A stretch of 64,000 bases of DNA from Chitinophagaceae bacterium (GTDB taxonomy: Bacteria > Bacteroidota > Bacteroidia > Chitinophagales > Chitinophagaceae). Below are positions 8,354 through 17,759 of this stretch, in pieces (within the stretch, counting starts at the first letter, position 1; each line of letters opens with the position of its first letter). The stretch is from assembly GCA_004322425.1 (NCBI GenBank), contig SCVJ01000022.1, positions 28,064 to 92,063 on the forward strand, given 5' to 3'. The notes under the pieces were generated by a model. The model did not search any database, was not told the origin of the DNA, and saw only the letters and a program-made list of their open reading frames with translations. Both the position numbers and the translations under genes were made by a program.

Positions 8354-8443
8354 TACCCTAGTTTTTAAATTAATAATTCGGTTTTCCCAATGGGTCCCGC
8401 AAGCGGGAAATCTGACGAAAACAGATTTGGGGCTGCAAAGGTA
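8354..8443 (-). promoter_or_regulatory. rpsF promoter and structured leader
   Basis: On the minus strand TACCTTTG (8436-8443) is a perfect TAnnTTTG -7 box. A TTG lies about 24 bases further upstream, slightly beyond the usual spacing. The leader holds three adjacent inverted repeats: AAATCTG/CAGATTT, CCCG/CGGG and CCC/GGG, with AACCGAA just after. An S6:S18-binding leader (a known autoregulatory motif of rpsF operons) is a reasonable candidate, but I cannot confirm the consensus fold. Confidence 0.5.
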
Positions 8444-8519
8444 GGGGAATGAGTCTACTTTTTAGAACAATTATTTTATCTTTTTGATGAATTATTCAAT
8501 CCAAAGACCCCTTTTATTT

Positions 8520-11500
8520 TTAGTAAGAAAGCTTAATAAATTTTTTAGTCACTAGTTTTTGATTATTAATCAATTTCAAAATATAAATTCCCTGCAACCA
8601 ATTTTGAAGGCTTATTACTTTAACCTGCAAAACAGAGGCCGTACGATAAGGTTGCATTCGGTGAATTAGTTTTCCGTTTATATCTGATATTTCAATTTGA
8701 ACCGAACCAGCTTCTGGTTTAAAGCTTACCATTAACTCATGAATTGCGGGATTGGGTAATATCTTCAAACTAATATTTTCAGCGTTAATGGGTATCAACC
8801 CTGTTATCCCAGCAGGCATTAATAAACGACTCATTACTGGATAATGATCGGTAGTTGTGCTACCGTAGTTGGGAATCCACGATTCAACTTCTTTTACCAA
8901 TTTGGTAGATCTTAAAATTACATCTTGAGAAACTTCATTCGATATTACAAAATGGTCAATTACTTCTGGATAGCTTATGGTTGATGATAATCCAGCCAAA
9001 CTAATGGGCATCGATAAAGCTTTGTAATGATCTGCATCTGTAGAATCTTTAATTAGATCATCATACGATGAAATTGGAGGAGCTACTCCAACGGCGATTG
9101 TTACATCAATATCGTCATTAAAATCTCCTAAAATCACAACTCGAGAGCTGTTGAATTGCGCATCCAAACTGTCTTTAAGTTCTTTTACTCCATCTTTTCT
9201 TCGTTGATAATCGCTTAAAGTACTTCCAGCTTTTCCATGAAGCATAACGAAATAATATTTTTTTGAAGCAGTTCCATTTACAATGTCTGCTTCCATAAGA
9301 TAGGGAACTCGGCCACTAGCCCAATTGCTGCTGGCTGCAGTGCTGCTTTTTAGTAATCCACGGAATTTTACATTTGAAACAGAAGCAGTTTTGTAAATAA
9401 ATGCAAGTTTTTGTCCATTAGCATAATTACTACTTGAAGGATCGGGGGCATTGGAACAATAATCCGACACTTTATAAGAATATCCACTCAAAGAATTGGT
9501 AAGGTTCATAAGCCTTGTTGTATCTACTATTTCACAAAGGGCATAAATATCTGCTTGAAGGCTATCCATTACTCTTTTAACATTTGCTTGTTGCAAATTA
9601 TTATCTGCTGGCCCGTTTGAAGCACTGCCAAACCATTCAAGATTCCAGTTTACAATATCGATGGTTGATGCTGCAGAATAACTATTGCCAACAACTTCAA
9701 TTTTATTTGTGTTTAATCCGTTTGAACTATTAAAATTTAAATAACCTGTTGTTACTGTATTATTAGCGGTGGGAGTGAATCGAATAAATGCTGTTTTATA
9801 ACCCGCTGATAATTCTGTTGGGTCAAATGAAATACTATTACTGAACGAGATATTATCTTTTGATAACTGAAATGATGTCGGGGCAGTTATTGAAATGTTG
9901 TTTGCAAAATTTATACCTACAAATTGAAATAGCTTTGAAGGAGAAGAATTACCAAACAATATATAGTCCCAATTAAAAATTGGTTGTAATGTCTGTAATG
10001 CAAATAAAGGAGCTGTGGTTGCGTTTCTGATTGCAAAGTCATCAATAGTCCAACGAGCGGCTGCTACAATTGATGAAGTATATTTTATTGCAATATATGT
10101 ATTGGTTGATTTGAAGTTTACAAGATTGATACTATCTACCAAAGTCCAGACATCACTATTTTCAAGCGGTAAAATAATACTAATTGGAGTCCATGTAGCT
10201 GCGCTAGGATTTCCAGTGCCATTGTACGTGGTGGAAGCCAAAAGCTCAATTCTATTTCCTGCGTATTTTGTTCTAGCTCTAAAAGAAAGTATTGGAATAT
10301 TGTAGTTGCTCAAGTTCATGGATGGAGAAATTAACCAATCTTCGTTGATAGCGGGCCCTGATGGATTTACAAATCCACTCATTTGCACGCCATTCGAATT
10401 ATTATATCCGTAAGTAGTGCATTTCCAAATACTATCTCCAGTAAAACTATACTGAGCCCATCCACTTCCAGGAACTCCATAAGAAACACAACTGTCGAAA
10501 TTATAAGAGTAAGGAGTAATGTTATTACCTGTTGTAAACTGCCAAGTAGTATTATCAGTAAATCCAGCAAAATTATTTCCGGCAAGATCTCGAAATGCAC
10601 CGGTAAGAACTTGAACGTAATACAAAGTATTTGGCGACAATCCCGAAACAGGAATTATTCCCTCATTCCCATTGGTGCTTGCACCAGTTTGTGCATTAAT
10701 TGAAAACACAGTTGCATTATCGCTAAATTTTTTTACAATTATCAAATTGTTGCCGGTTTGAACTGGCTCATTAAAAATAATTTTAAGAATTGGAGTCAAG
10801 CTAATATTTGTGGCGCCGGTATTGGGAATAAACCCAGTTGCGCTCGGAGGAGTCACATCGGGTGCTGCAGTTTCAAAATTCCAATTGCCTTCTGTAATGC
10901 CGGCAAAATTATTTCCTGCAACATCTTTAAAAGCACCAACCGGAATAATTACTCGATATTGTTTATTATTTAATAAAGTAGCTGCAATTGTTGCTGAGTC
11001 ATTGATTATAGCTACTGCAGTACTGGCAACATCAATTAGTTGTTGCGTATTGTCGGTCATATTTTTTACAGTAATATTTCCGGTTCCTTTTTGGATAAGT
11101 TCAGAAAATTTAATTTGAAGTGGGAAAAAAATTGAGGCATTTAAAGCATTGTGTACTGGCGATAATGTAACTGCAGTTGGTGGGGTAACATCTGCAAAAC
11201 TTGAATAGTTTAAAGTAAAATCATCTATACTTGAAGAAGGTCTGTTACCACTTCCTGTTGAAGCTGCAAGCGTTACTATTCTTATCCAAACGTTTTGTGA
11301 TTTATTATCAAGGGCTGTACCAAAATTTACTGTTACTGTATTGTTTGTAAAAAGACTATTGCCCGTTACTAATGGAGTTGGTGAACTTGTTACAGCTATA
11401 AAGGTGGAGGGGGAAGTTCCGATGCCATAATCCACAAGCCAAGTAGTGGTTCGTGGAGAAGAATTATCGAGCGATTGAATTTTAAAACTAAGATTGAAGG

Positions 11501-11888
11501 CTTGCAAATTTGTTGTATTCGTTAATTGAAATACAAAGGCTCCGCCCGGATCTCCAATGGATCCTGTTTGTCGAAGTCCAAGAGAGCGGTTTGTGCTGTT
11601 ATTTTGCTCCGTTGCCGTAGAACTGGCGTTTAATCCAGTTGCGGATGCAAAATTTTTAAAAGCACCCGAAGTATTATTCCAAACAATTGCAGCATTGCTA
11701 AAAGTTGCTACTGTTCCAATAACAGTGGCCGTAGCTCCAGTTCTTACAGAAATTCCATTTGGTAAACCTGACGTTCCAATAGTATCAAAATTTTGTGAAT
11801 AAGCAGTACCTGATAAAGTAATTTGCCCAAAAGCTGATGTAAATGAAATGAATATCAAAAAGCTGATGCCTAATATTTTATTTTTCAT
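8520..11888 (-). CDS. Secreted endonuclease/exonuclease/phosphatase-family protein, T9SS type A cargo
   Basis: 1122 residues. A signal peptide (MKNKILGISFLIFISFTSAFGQ) is followed by an N-terminal lamin-tail/anchor-like beta region. Two Big_5-type Ig-like domains each begin DVTPP (about 230-450). Next comes a choice-of-anchor J-like domain (YSYNFDSCVSYGVPGSGW… NEDWLISPSMNLS) and a short beta domain. An EEP nuclease domain (about 745-1020) has NWNLEWFG, GDFNDD and TTDHYPVMSRL as catalytic landmarks. The last 80 residues (LKILPNPAIHELMVSF… GIYILKLINNQKLVTKKFIKLSY) form a type A T9SS sorting domain. It should be exported by Sec, then by T9SS to the surface or medium, to degrade DNA or another phosphodiester. 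It appears monocistronic. Confidence 0.9.
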   Translation of the reverse strand: MKNKILGISFLIFISFTSAFGQITLSGTAYSQNFDTIGTSGLPNGISVRTGATATVIGTVATFSNAAIVWNNTSGAFKNFASATGLNASSTATEQNNSTNRSLGLRQTGSIGDPGGAFVFQLTNTTNLQAFNLSFKIQSLDNSSPRTTTWLVDYGIGTSPSTFIAVTSSPTPLVTGNSLFTNNTVTVNFGTALDNKSQNVWIRIVTLAASTGSGNRPSSSIDDFTLNYSSFADVTPPTAVTLSPVHNALNASIFFPLQIKFSELIQKGTGNITVKNMTDNTQQLIDVASTAVAIINDSATIAATLLNNKQYRVIIPVGAFKDVAGNNFAGITEGNWNFETAAPDVTPPSATGFIPNTGATNISLTPILKIIFNEPVQTGNNLIIVKKFSDNATVFSINAQTGASTNGNEGIIPVSGLSPNTLYYVQVLTGAFRDLAGNNFAGFTDNTTWQFTTGNNITPYSYNFDSCVSYGVPGSGWAQYSFTGDSIWKCTTYGYNNSNGVQMSGFVNPSGPAINEDWLISPSMNLSNYNIPILSFRARTKYAGNRIELLASTTYNGTGNPSAATWTPISIILPLENSDVWTLVDSINLVNFKSTNTYIAIKYTSSIVAAARWTIDDFAIRNATTAPLFALQTLQPIFNWDYILFGNSSPSKLFQFVGINFANNISITAPTSFQLSKDNISFSNSISFDPTELSAGYKTAFIRFTPTANNTVTTGYLNFNSSNGLNTNKIEVVGNSYSAASTIDIVNWNLEWFGSASNGPADNNLQQANVKRVMDSLQADIYALCEIVDTTRLMNLTNSLSGYSYKVSDYCSNAPDPSSSNYANGQKLAFIYKTASVSNVKFRGLLKSSTAASSNWASGRVPYLMEADIVNGTASKKYYFVMLHGKAGSTLSDYQRRKDGVKELKDSLDAQFNSSRVVILGDFNDDIDVTIAVGVAPPISSYDDLIKDSTDADHYKALSMPISLAGLSSTISYPEVIDHFVISNEVSQDVILRSTKLVKEVESWIPNYGSTTTDHYPVMSRLLMPAGITGLIPINAENISLKILPNPAIHELMVSFKPEAGSVQIEISDINGKLIHRMQPYRTASVLQVKVISLQNWLQGIYILKLINNQKLVTKKFIKLSY

Positions 11889-11977
11889 AAGTAGGTTTGA
11901 TTTGTAAAACTAGAGGTTGGTATTTTGAAATCAAGGTAATGAGTATTAACAGTATAACAAATTTGGATTACCTGTTT

Positions 11978-13675
11978 TTATTCACACAATCTAAAATCAA
12001 TAACTTTTAGCTGAAGAGATTTGTTTCCATTAAATTCATTCTCTTCAATTTTAAAAACTACATCCACTGGTTTTTTCATTTGTAAAATTGGAAATTTTTC
12101 TGCCAAATGAAAACCAATTCCTGTAAGGGTAACCTGATTTTGTTTTAATGAAAAGCGTATGTGTTCCTCTTTTACAATTTTAGAAAATCCGCTGTCCATA
12201 ACATTTTTTACAATAAAAACAGGACGAAGATTATCCGGCCCAAAGGGTTCCATCTGTTGAATAACATTGTAGAAAGGCCAAGTAATATCACTCAAACTTA
12301 TTTCTGCATCAATAACAATTTCAGGAATTAATAATTCTGGTGTAATAGTGGCGCTAACCACTTCTTCAAATTTATTACTGAAAGCTACAACTTGGTTGAC
12401 ATCCATTGTTAAACCGGCTGCTGCAAAGTGGCCGCCATAATTTACCAAATATTCTTTACAAGCATAAATGGCATTATATAAATTGAAGCCGGGTACACTG
12501 CGTGCGCTGCCGGTTGCAAAATTTCCTGATTGTGTGAGCACAATCGTTGGGCGAAAATAATTTTCTATTAATCGAGATGCTACAATTCCTACAACACCTT
12601 TGTGCCAATGAGGCTGGAATAATACAGTTGAATTTCGAGTAATATAATTTTGATTCTCTTTTATCAATGAAAGTGCTTCATTTGTTATATTTTTTTCTAC
12701 TTCTTTTCTGTCTTTGTTATCGCTATTTAATTGTTCAGCAAAATCGAGAGCTTCTTCATAAGTTTCAGCAATAAAAAGTTGCACTGCTTTTTTCGCATCA
12801 TCCATTCTTCCCGCTGCATTTACTCTTGGCGAAATAATAAATACCAAAGTATTGATGTGCAACTCTTTGGTCACTCCACTTAAAAAATACAATGCTTTAA
12901 TCCCATTGTTTGGATTTTTATTTGCTTTTTGCAAACCGTAAAAAGCCAACACGCGATTTTCGCCACTCATGGAAACAATGTCTGCAGCAATAGCTGTAGC
13001 CAGCAAATCAATATCTTCAAAAAGTTCTTCATCGGTTATTGAAAGGGTATCAGCAAGCGCCGACATCAGTTTGAAAGTAACACCGCAGCCGCATAAATCT
13101 TTAAAAGGGTACGGGCAATCTATTTGTTTTGGATTAAGTATGGCAACTGCCGGTGGTAATTGATCATCCGGCAAATGGTGATCACAAACAATAAAATCAA
13201 TTCCTAATTCTTTGGCATAAGCAATCAATTCAATCGATTTTATTCCACAGTCAAGAGAAATGATTAATGTAAAATTATTGTCTTTTGCAAAATCAATTCC
13301 TGCTTTGCTGATACCGTATCCTTCTCTATAGCGATGAGGAATATAAAAATCAATGTCGGTATAATTTCTTTTAAGAAATCGATAAAGTAATGCTACCGAA
13401 GTAGTTCCATCAACATCATAATCGCCATATATAAGAATTTTTTCATTTTTTTTTATGGCATCTAGAATTCTGTCCACGGCCAACGGCATATCTTTCATCA
13501 ACCAAGGTGAGTGTAGTTCTTGTAGCTGTGGTCTGAAAAATTTTCTTGCTACATCAAAAATTTCAATACCTCGTTGCACTAAAATTTGGCAAATGATGGG
13601 ATGGATTTTCAGAGATTGTTGAAGCGGTTCAATTTTTTTTTTGTCGGCCGATAAAAGTTTCCATCTTTTTTGCAT
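11978..13675 (-). CDS. recJ: Single-stranded-DNA-specific exonuclease RecJ
   Basis: 565 residues, the usual RecJ length. The DHH phosphoesterase domain shows LIYGDYDVDGTTSVALL (motif I), ISLDCGIKS and VCDHHLPDD (the DHH motif). The DHHA1 domain follows, with HKGVVGIVASRLIENYFRPTIVL and GGHFAAAGLTMD. A C-terminal OB-like region ends in LKVIDFRL. RecJ is a Mn2+-dependent 5'-3' ssDNA exonuclease used in RecF-pathway recombination, mismatch repair and base excision repair. It is followed after 29 bases by the start side of the polyprenyl synthase gene on the same strand, so it is probably the second gene of that transcript. Confidence 0.97.
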   Translation of the reverse strand: MQKRWKLLSADKKKIEPLQQSLKIHPIICQILVQRGIEIFDVARKFFRPQLQELHSPWLMKDMPLAVDRILDAIKKNEKILIYGDYDVDGTTSVALLYRFLKRNYTDIDFYIPHRYREGYGISKAGIDFAKDNNFTLIISLDCGIKSIELIAYAKELGIDFIVCDHHLPDDQLPPAVAILNPKQIDCPYPFKDLCGCGVTFKLMSALADTLSITDEELFEDIDLLATAIAADIVSMSGENRVLAFYGLQKANKNPNNGIKALYFLSGVTKELHINTLVFIISPRVNAAGRMDDAKKAVQLFIAETYEEALDFAEQLNSDNKDRKEVEKNITNEALSLIKENQNYITRNSTVLFQPHWHKGVVGIVASRLIENYFRPTIVLTQSGNFATGSARSVPGFNLYNAIYACKEYLVNYGGHFAAAGLTMDVNQVVAFSNKFEEVVSATITPELLIPEIVIDAEISLSDITWPFYNVIQQMEPFGPDNLRPVFIVKNVMDSGFSKIVKEEHIRFSLKQNQVTLTGIGFHLAEKFPILQMKKPVDVVFKIEENEFNGNKSLQLKVIDFRLCE

Positions 13676-13704
13676 GATTCAAAATTTCAGTTGAAAAAGA
13701 AAAA

Positions 13705-14667
13705 CTAATATTTTCTATCTTTTACAAAATCAACCAACTCTTCCAATCCTTTACGAATTTCATTGTCGGGGAATTGATGCAGTATTGCCTTTGCGGCCAA
13801 ATAAAATTCATTCATTTTATCCGTTGCATATTGAATGCCTCCTGAAGCAGATACTATTTCCGCAACTTTTTTTACATGTGCGCTGCTGTTGTTTTTATTT
13901 TTAATGATGTTGATGATTTCTCTTTTTTCGGTTTTTGAACAATTTTGTAAAGTATAAATCAGCGGTAAGGTTAATTTTTTTTCTTTGATATCATTACCCG
14001 TTGGTTTCCCAATTTTATTGGAAGCGTAATCGAATAAATCGTCTTTCAGCTGAAAAGCCATTCCGGCATTTTCTCCAAACAAACGAAGTTGCTCTGTTTC
14101 TGCATCATTTTTTCCAGTAGACCAAGCTCCGGCAGCGCAAGCCGAAGCCAGCAATGACGCAGTTTTTGAGCGAATTATTTCATAATAAACAGATTCTTCT
14201 ATATTGAAAGTTCTAGCTTTTTCTAATTGAAGTAATTCTCCTTCACTCATTTTTTTAACCGCATCGGAAAGGATATGTAAAATTTTATAATCATTATTTT
14301 CCAACGATAAAAGAAGTCCTTTTGCTAAAAGAAAATCCCCGATTAATACAGAGGCCTTTGTTTTCCATAATGCGTAAACCGAGAAAAATCCTCTTCGTTC
14401 ATTTGCATCATCTACTACATCATCGTGAACTAAAGTAGCAGTATGTAAAATTTCAACAAGTGTGGCGGCTCGATAGGAACTTTCGTTTAATAATCCACAA
14501 AGTTTTGCAGACAAAAGAACAAACAAAGGACGCAGCTGTTTGCCTTTCCTTTTTACAACATAACGCATGATACGATCAAGCAATGGAGCATTTGTTTTTA
14601 CTGCTTCTTTGAAAAAATGGTCAAAAGTTTGCAGTTCGGTATCGATAATTCCAGTAGGTAGGTTCAT
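13705..14667 (-). CDS. Trans-polyprenyl diphosphate synthase
   Basis: 320 residues with both aspartate-rich motifs of the all-trans prenyltransferases: LVHDDVVDDANERRG (first) and FQLKDDLFDYASNKIGKPTGNDIKEKKLTLPLIY (second). KGKQLRPLFVLLSA is the conserved substrate-binding Gly-Lys-x-Lys/Arg region. These enzymes elongate farnesyl diphosphate with isopentenyl diphosphate. Given the menaquinone genes nearby and the length, a menaquinone side-chain synthase (octaprenyl or similar) is likely, but the chain length cannot be read with certainty. It lies upstream of recJ in the same direction. A TATCTTGC sequence lies about 12 bases before its start. Confidence 0.92.
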   Translation of the reverse strand: MNLPTGIIDTELQTFDHFFKEAVKTNAPLLDRIMRYVVKRKGKQLRPLFVLLSAKLCGLLNESSYRAATLVEILHTATLVHDDVVDDANERRGFFSVYALWKTKASVLIGDFLLAKGLLLSLENNDYKILHILSDAVKKMSEGELLQLEKARTFNIEESVYYEIIRSKTASLLASACAAGAWSTGKNDAETEQLRLFGENAGMAFQLKDDLFDYASNKIGKPTGNDIKEKKLTLPLIYTLQNCSKTEKREIINIIKNKNNSSAHVKKVAEIVSASGGIQYATDKMNEFYLAAKAILHQFPDNEIRKGLEELVDFVKDRKY

Positions 14668-14785
14668 AAGTATTGCGAAGCAAGATACGGCACTAAATTT
14701 TTAAACTATTGTAAAAATCCACTTTGTAATGATAGTAAAGCAGCAATTTGAGAATTAGTAGCTGATAAATTAAGGGGGATAAAAA

Positions 14786-14816
14786 TTTGGTTATTAAGCT
14801 TCAACACATAACTTTG
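14786..14816 (+). promoter_or_regulatory. Promoter of the OmpA-family gene
   Basis: TTTG (14786-14789), a 19-base spacer and TAACTTTG (14809-14816) give a textbook Bacteroidota sigma-A promoter. The start codon is 48 bases downstream. This is the clearest promoter in the window. Confidence 0.8.
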
Positions 14817-14864
14817 TTCTCGATTACTATTCATTAAACCCTTATTTAAAATTAAATAAAGATC

Positions 14865-16439
14865 ATGAAAATGAAAAAACAAATAGCTCTATTAGGTATT
14901 TTTTGCCTATTAGTTATTAGCAGTTTTGCCCAAATTGATGTAAAAGACTCTTCAGTTATTGCTTCTAAAAATTTACCGCAGTTCACTCAATTTATGAATG
15001 GAGTGTATAACTATCCGGCAAAACCAAGAGATCAATTTGAAGTTGGTGTTAAGCTTGGCTATTTTAATGTAAATGGTGACGTTGCTTCTTTGCCTTCTTT
15101 TGGTTTTGGAGCGCATATCAGAAAATCATTGGGATATGTTTTTTCAATTCGCGCAAACTATACATACGGCATTGCTAAAGGTTTAGACTGGAAAAATAAA
15201 TTTCGCAACACTTCTAATCCGGCTTGGACTGCTTATCCTGTTGGATACAATATTTTTCATAATTATAAATCACAGTTCAGCGACTTTTCTGTTGATGGAA
15301 TAATTTCATTAAACAATATTCAATTTCACAAACAGAGTTCTAAGTTCAATGCTTATATATTCGGTGGATTTGGTATAACATACTACAGCACAAATGTTGA
15401 TGCTTTAAACGCATCAGGTACTACCTACAATTTTTCAAGCATAACTACGGGAAATGATTATGACAAAAGAAAAGATACCAGAAAAGCGTTAAAGAATCTT
15501 TTGGATGGTAATTATGAAACTCTAGCTGAAGGCCATAAAGATCGTAGTTCTATGACGCCTACAATTCATGTAGGAGCAGGTTTTGCTTATAAAATTAATA
15601 ATAAAATAAATCTTGCTGTTGAAAATAAATTCACAACTACAAACGATGATTTATTAGATGGACAGCGTTGGTACACTTCCAATATTTTAACTGCTGAATT
15701 TGATACTTATAACTTTTTAAGCGTTGGCTTAAATATTAATTTAGGTGCAAAATCAGTTGAACCACTTTGGTGGATTAATCCATTGGATTATGCGTACGGA
15801 GAAATTCGTAACCCTCGTTTGATGCGTTTACCAAAACCTACATTGCCTGATAGCGATGGAGATGGCGTAACTGATCAATTTGATTTAGAGCAAACACCAC
15901 AAGGTTGCCCTGTAGATAGCCATGGTGTAAGCAAGGATACTGACGGAGATGGAGTTCCTGATTGTAAAGACAAAGAACTTATTACTCCTACTTATTGCCA
16001 ACCAGTTGATGCTGATGGCGTTGGTAAATGTCCTTGTATTGAAGGTTGTGCTCCAGTACTTCCTCCTCCTCCAACTTGCGGACAATTATTGGGCGCATTG
16101 CCAAATGTAATGTTTGCCAAAAATTCTTCTAAATTAACTGAAGACGCTACTCGTTTATTAGCTGTTGTTGCAGATCGTATGAGAAATAACCCAAATTGTA
16201 AAGTGGTTATTATTGGCTATTGCGCTGGAAACAAACATGAGCAACAAAGAAGTTGGGATAGAGTAGAATCTATTACAGGTTATTTAGTAGAAAAAGAAGG
16301 TGTAAGTAGAGATCGTATCATCTTCAAATATGGCGAAGAAGGTGGAGATTGCGATACGGTTGATATTCGTTCGGCTAATGATGGAGAAGAAGGCGTAAAT
16401 GCTGTTCCAGCTCCTCATCCTAATTTGAGAAAAAACTAA
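14865..16439 (+). CDS. OmpA-family outer-membrane protein with TSP3-like calcium repeats
   Basis: 524 residues. A signal peptide ends at about SSFAQ. An N-terminal region of about 300 residues with aromatic-rich alternating beta strands (FEVGVKLGYFNVNGD, FGFGAHIRKSLGYVFSIRANYTYG) resembles a membrane barrel. A linker carries acidic thrombospondin type 3-like repeats (DSDGDGVTDQFDLEQTPQGCPVD, DTDGDGVPDCKDKE). The C-terminal OmpA domain (about 400-500: NVMFAKNSSKLTEDATRLLAVVADRM) should bind peptidoglycan; its usual NxxLSxxRA segment is degenerate (EQQRSWDRVESITGYL). It probably tethers the outer membrane to the cell wall and, with this strong promoter and terminator, may be abundant. It appears to be a single-gene transcript. 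Confidence 0.9.
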   Translation: MKMKKQIALLGIFCLLVISSFAQIDVKDSSVIASKNLPQFTQFMNGVYNYPAKPRDQFEVGVKLGYFNVNGDVASLPSFGFGAHIRKSLGYVFSIRANYTYGIAKGLDWKNKFRNTSNPAWTAYPVGYNIFHNYKSQFSDFSVDGIISLNNIQFHKQSSKFNAYIFGGFGITYYSTNVDALNASGTTYNFSSITTGNDYDKRKDTRKALKNLLDGNYETLAEGHKDRSSMTPTIHVGAGFAYKINNKINLAVENKFTTTNDDLLDGQRWYTSNILTAEFDTYNFLSVGLNINLGAKSVEPLWWINPLDYAYGEIRNPRLMRLPKPTLPDSDGDGVTDQFDLEQTPQGCPVDSHGVSKDTDGDGVPDCKDKELITPTYCQPVDADGVGKCPCIEGCAPVLPPPPTCGQLLGALPNVMFAKNSSKLTEDATRLLAVVADRMRNNPNCKVVIIGYCAGNKHEQQRSWDRVESITGYLVEKEGVSRDRIIFKYGEEGGDCDTVDIRSANDGEEGVNAVPAPHPNLRKN

Positions 16440-16460
16440 GAAAAATATTTTATAATAAGT

Positions 16461-16487
16461 AAGCCCTCTAAATCAGAGGGCTTTTTT
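16461..16487 (+). terminator. Terminator after the OmpA-family gene
   Basis: AAGCCCTCT-aaatc-AGAGGGCTT is a 9-bp perfect GC-rich stem followed by six T. It lies about 20 bases past the stop codon. Confidence 0.9.
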
Positions 16488-16584
16488 GTTATTTAAACTG
16501 CAAATGAGAAATATACTTTATGGAAATCTTAACCAAAATAAGAAGCAACGGTATTATTTTTAACTCATTTTTGCCGGAATAAAC

Positions 16585-16592
16585 TATCTTTG
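16585..16592 (+). promoter_or_regulatory. -7 box of bamD-rpoZ (TATCTTTG)
   Basis: A perfect TAnnTTTG element ends ten bases before the bamD ATG, predicting a very short leader. A -33 TTG at the usual spacing is not evident. Confidence 0.5.
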
Positions 16593-16602
16593 CTCCCTTT
16601 TT

Positions 16603-17415
16603 ATGCGCAACGTCATTATTCTCCTTTTTGTTATAAGTTTAAGTGGTTGTCATGGATTCAATAAGATATTGAAAAACCCTGATGCTGACTTTAAACTGCG
16701 TAATGCTGAACAGTTTTATGCAAAGAAAAAATATTTGTTAGCCCAACAGCTTTTCGAAGATGTAATTCCTTTTTTTAAAGGGAGGCCTGAGTTTGAAGAT
16801 ATTGCTTACAAATATGCCTATTGTGCATACTTACAGAAAGATTATTTGAGCGCCGAAAGTCTTTTTAAAAGTTATTTAGAAAATTTTCCAAACAGTCCTC
16901 GATCTGAGGAGGTTGATTATATGAGAGCCTATACTTTTTATATGCAATCACCAAAGTTTTCATTAGATCAAGCCAATACTTTAAAAGCAATGGGGATGAT
17001 GCAGAGTTTCATAATTACTCATCCAGGTTCTCCTCGCAATAAAGAAGCTAACTCTTTAATTGATATTTGCCGTGCAAAATTGGAAGAAAAGGATTTTACC
17101 AATGCTCAATTATATTTTGATTTAGGGCAATTTCGGGCCGCGGGTGTAGCTTTTACAAGTTTAATAAATGAGTTTCCTGAATCAGATAAATCCGATGAAT
17201 ATAAATGGATGGTAATAAAATCCTATTATAAATTTGCTGAATTGAGTGTAGAGGAAAAAAAGCTTGAAAGGTTTGAGCAAGTAATTAGTGAATGTAATGA
17301 TTTTAGTGATCGTTTTCCCGATAGCAAATGGATGAAAGAAGTTGAACAATTTTTAAATTTATCTCAAAACAATATTAAAAACATAAGCAATGAGCAAATT
17401 AAGACGCCATCTTAG
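16603..17415 (+). CDS. bamD: Outer membrane protein assembly factor BamD (lipoprotein)
   Basis: 270 residues starting with a lipoprotein signal (IILLFVISLSGC, lipobox LSGC). The following tetratricopeptide-like repeats match BamD/YfiO: NAEQFYAKKKYLLAQQLFEDVIPFFKG, YAYCAYLQKDYLSAESLFKSYLENFPNSPRSEEVDYMRAY and LGQFRAAGVAFTSLINEFPESDKSDEYKWMVIKSYY. BamD docks to BamA on the periplasmic side and helps fold beta-barrel proteins, many of which are encoded in this window. The 3' end overlaps the rpoZ start by 26 bases, a tight coupling. Confidence 0.93.
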   Translation: MRNVIILLFVISLSGCHGFNKILKNPDADFKLRNAEQFYAKKKYLLAQQLFEDVIPFFKGRPEFEDIAYKYAYCAYLQKDYLSAESLFKSYLENFPNSPRSEEVDYMRAYTFYMQSPKFSLDQANTLKAMGMMQSFIITHPGSPRNKEANSLIDICRAKLEEKDFTNAQLYFDLGQFRAAGVAFTSLINEFPESDKSDEYKWMVIKSYYKFAELSVEEKKLERFEQVISECNDFSDRFPDSKWMKEVEQFLNLSQNNIKNISNEQIKTPS

Positions 17416-17731
17416 TATTGGCACCAGCAACATCGTAGAAACACGCAGTCTGTCTGACCTTAAAGAAAAAACGGGCAATTTGTATGAGTCCATATCTATT
17501 ATTGGAAAAAGGGCGAACCAAATTAATATTTCTATGAAAGAAGAATTACATAGTAAGTTGGAAGAGTTTGCTAGCCATACAGATAGTTTAGAAGAAATTC
17601 ATGAAAACAAAGAGCAGATTGAAATTTCGAAAGCTTATGAAAGAATGCCCAATCCGGCTTTGCTAGCTACACAAGAATTTATGGATGAGCAAGTTTATTT
17701 CCGTAAACGCGAAAATGAAACTTTTAGCTAA
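17390..17731 (+). CDS. rpoZ: RNA polymerase omega subunit (Rpb6/RpoZ family, Bacteroidota type)
   Basis: 113 residues. The sequence TGNLYESISIIGKRANQINISMKEEL contains the omega/Rpb6 core, in which an N-terminal helix and the [RK]ANQI-like segment contact the beta' subunit. The rest is an acidic helical tail ending ISKAYERMPNPALLATQEFMDEQVYFRKRE, characteristic of Bacteroidota omega. Omega helps assemble RNA polymerase and takes part in ppGpp binding in some bacteria. Its position just after bamD is typical of the phylum. The start overlaps bamD by 26 bases, and no later Met would leave the core intact. A terminator follows. Confidence 0.88.
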   Translation: MSKLRRHLSIGTSNIVETRSLSDLKEKTGNLYESISIIGKRANQINISMKEELHSKLEEFASHTDSLEEIHENKEQIEISKAYERMPNPALLATQEFMDEQVYFRKRENETFS

Positions 17732-17759
17732 AATTCATTTCAAAGTAGTATAAAATTTT

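Noticed and set aside
10015-11802. Several plus-strand ORFs (up to 106 codons) opposite the secreted nuclease
   Set aside because: They are antisense shadows of an intact 1122-codon frame; the repetitive Ser/Thr/Asn coding sequence leaves open frames by composition.
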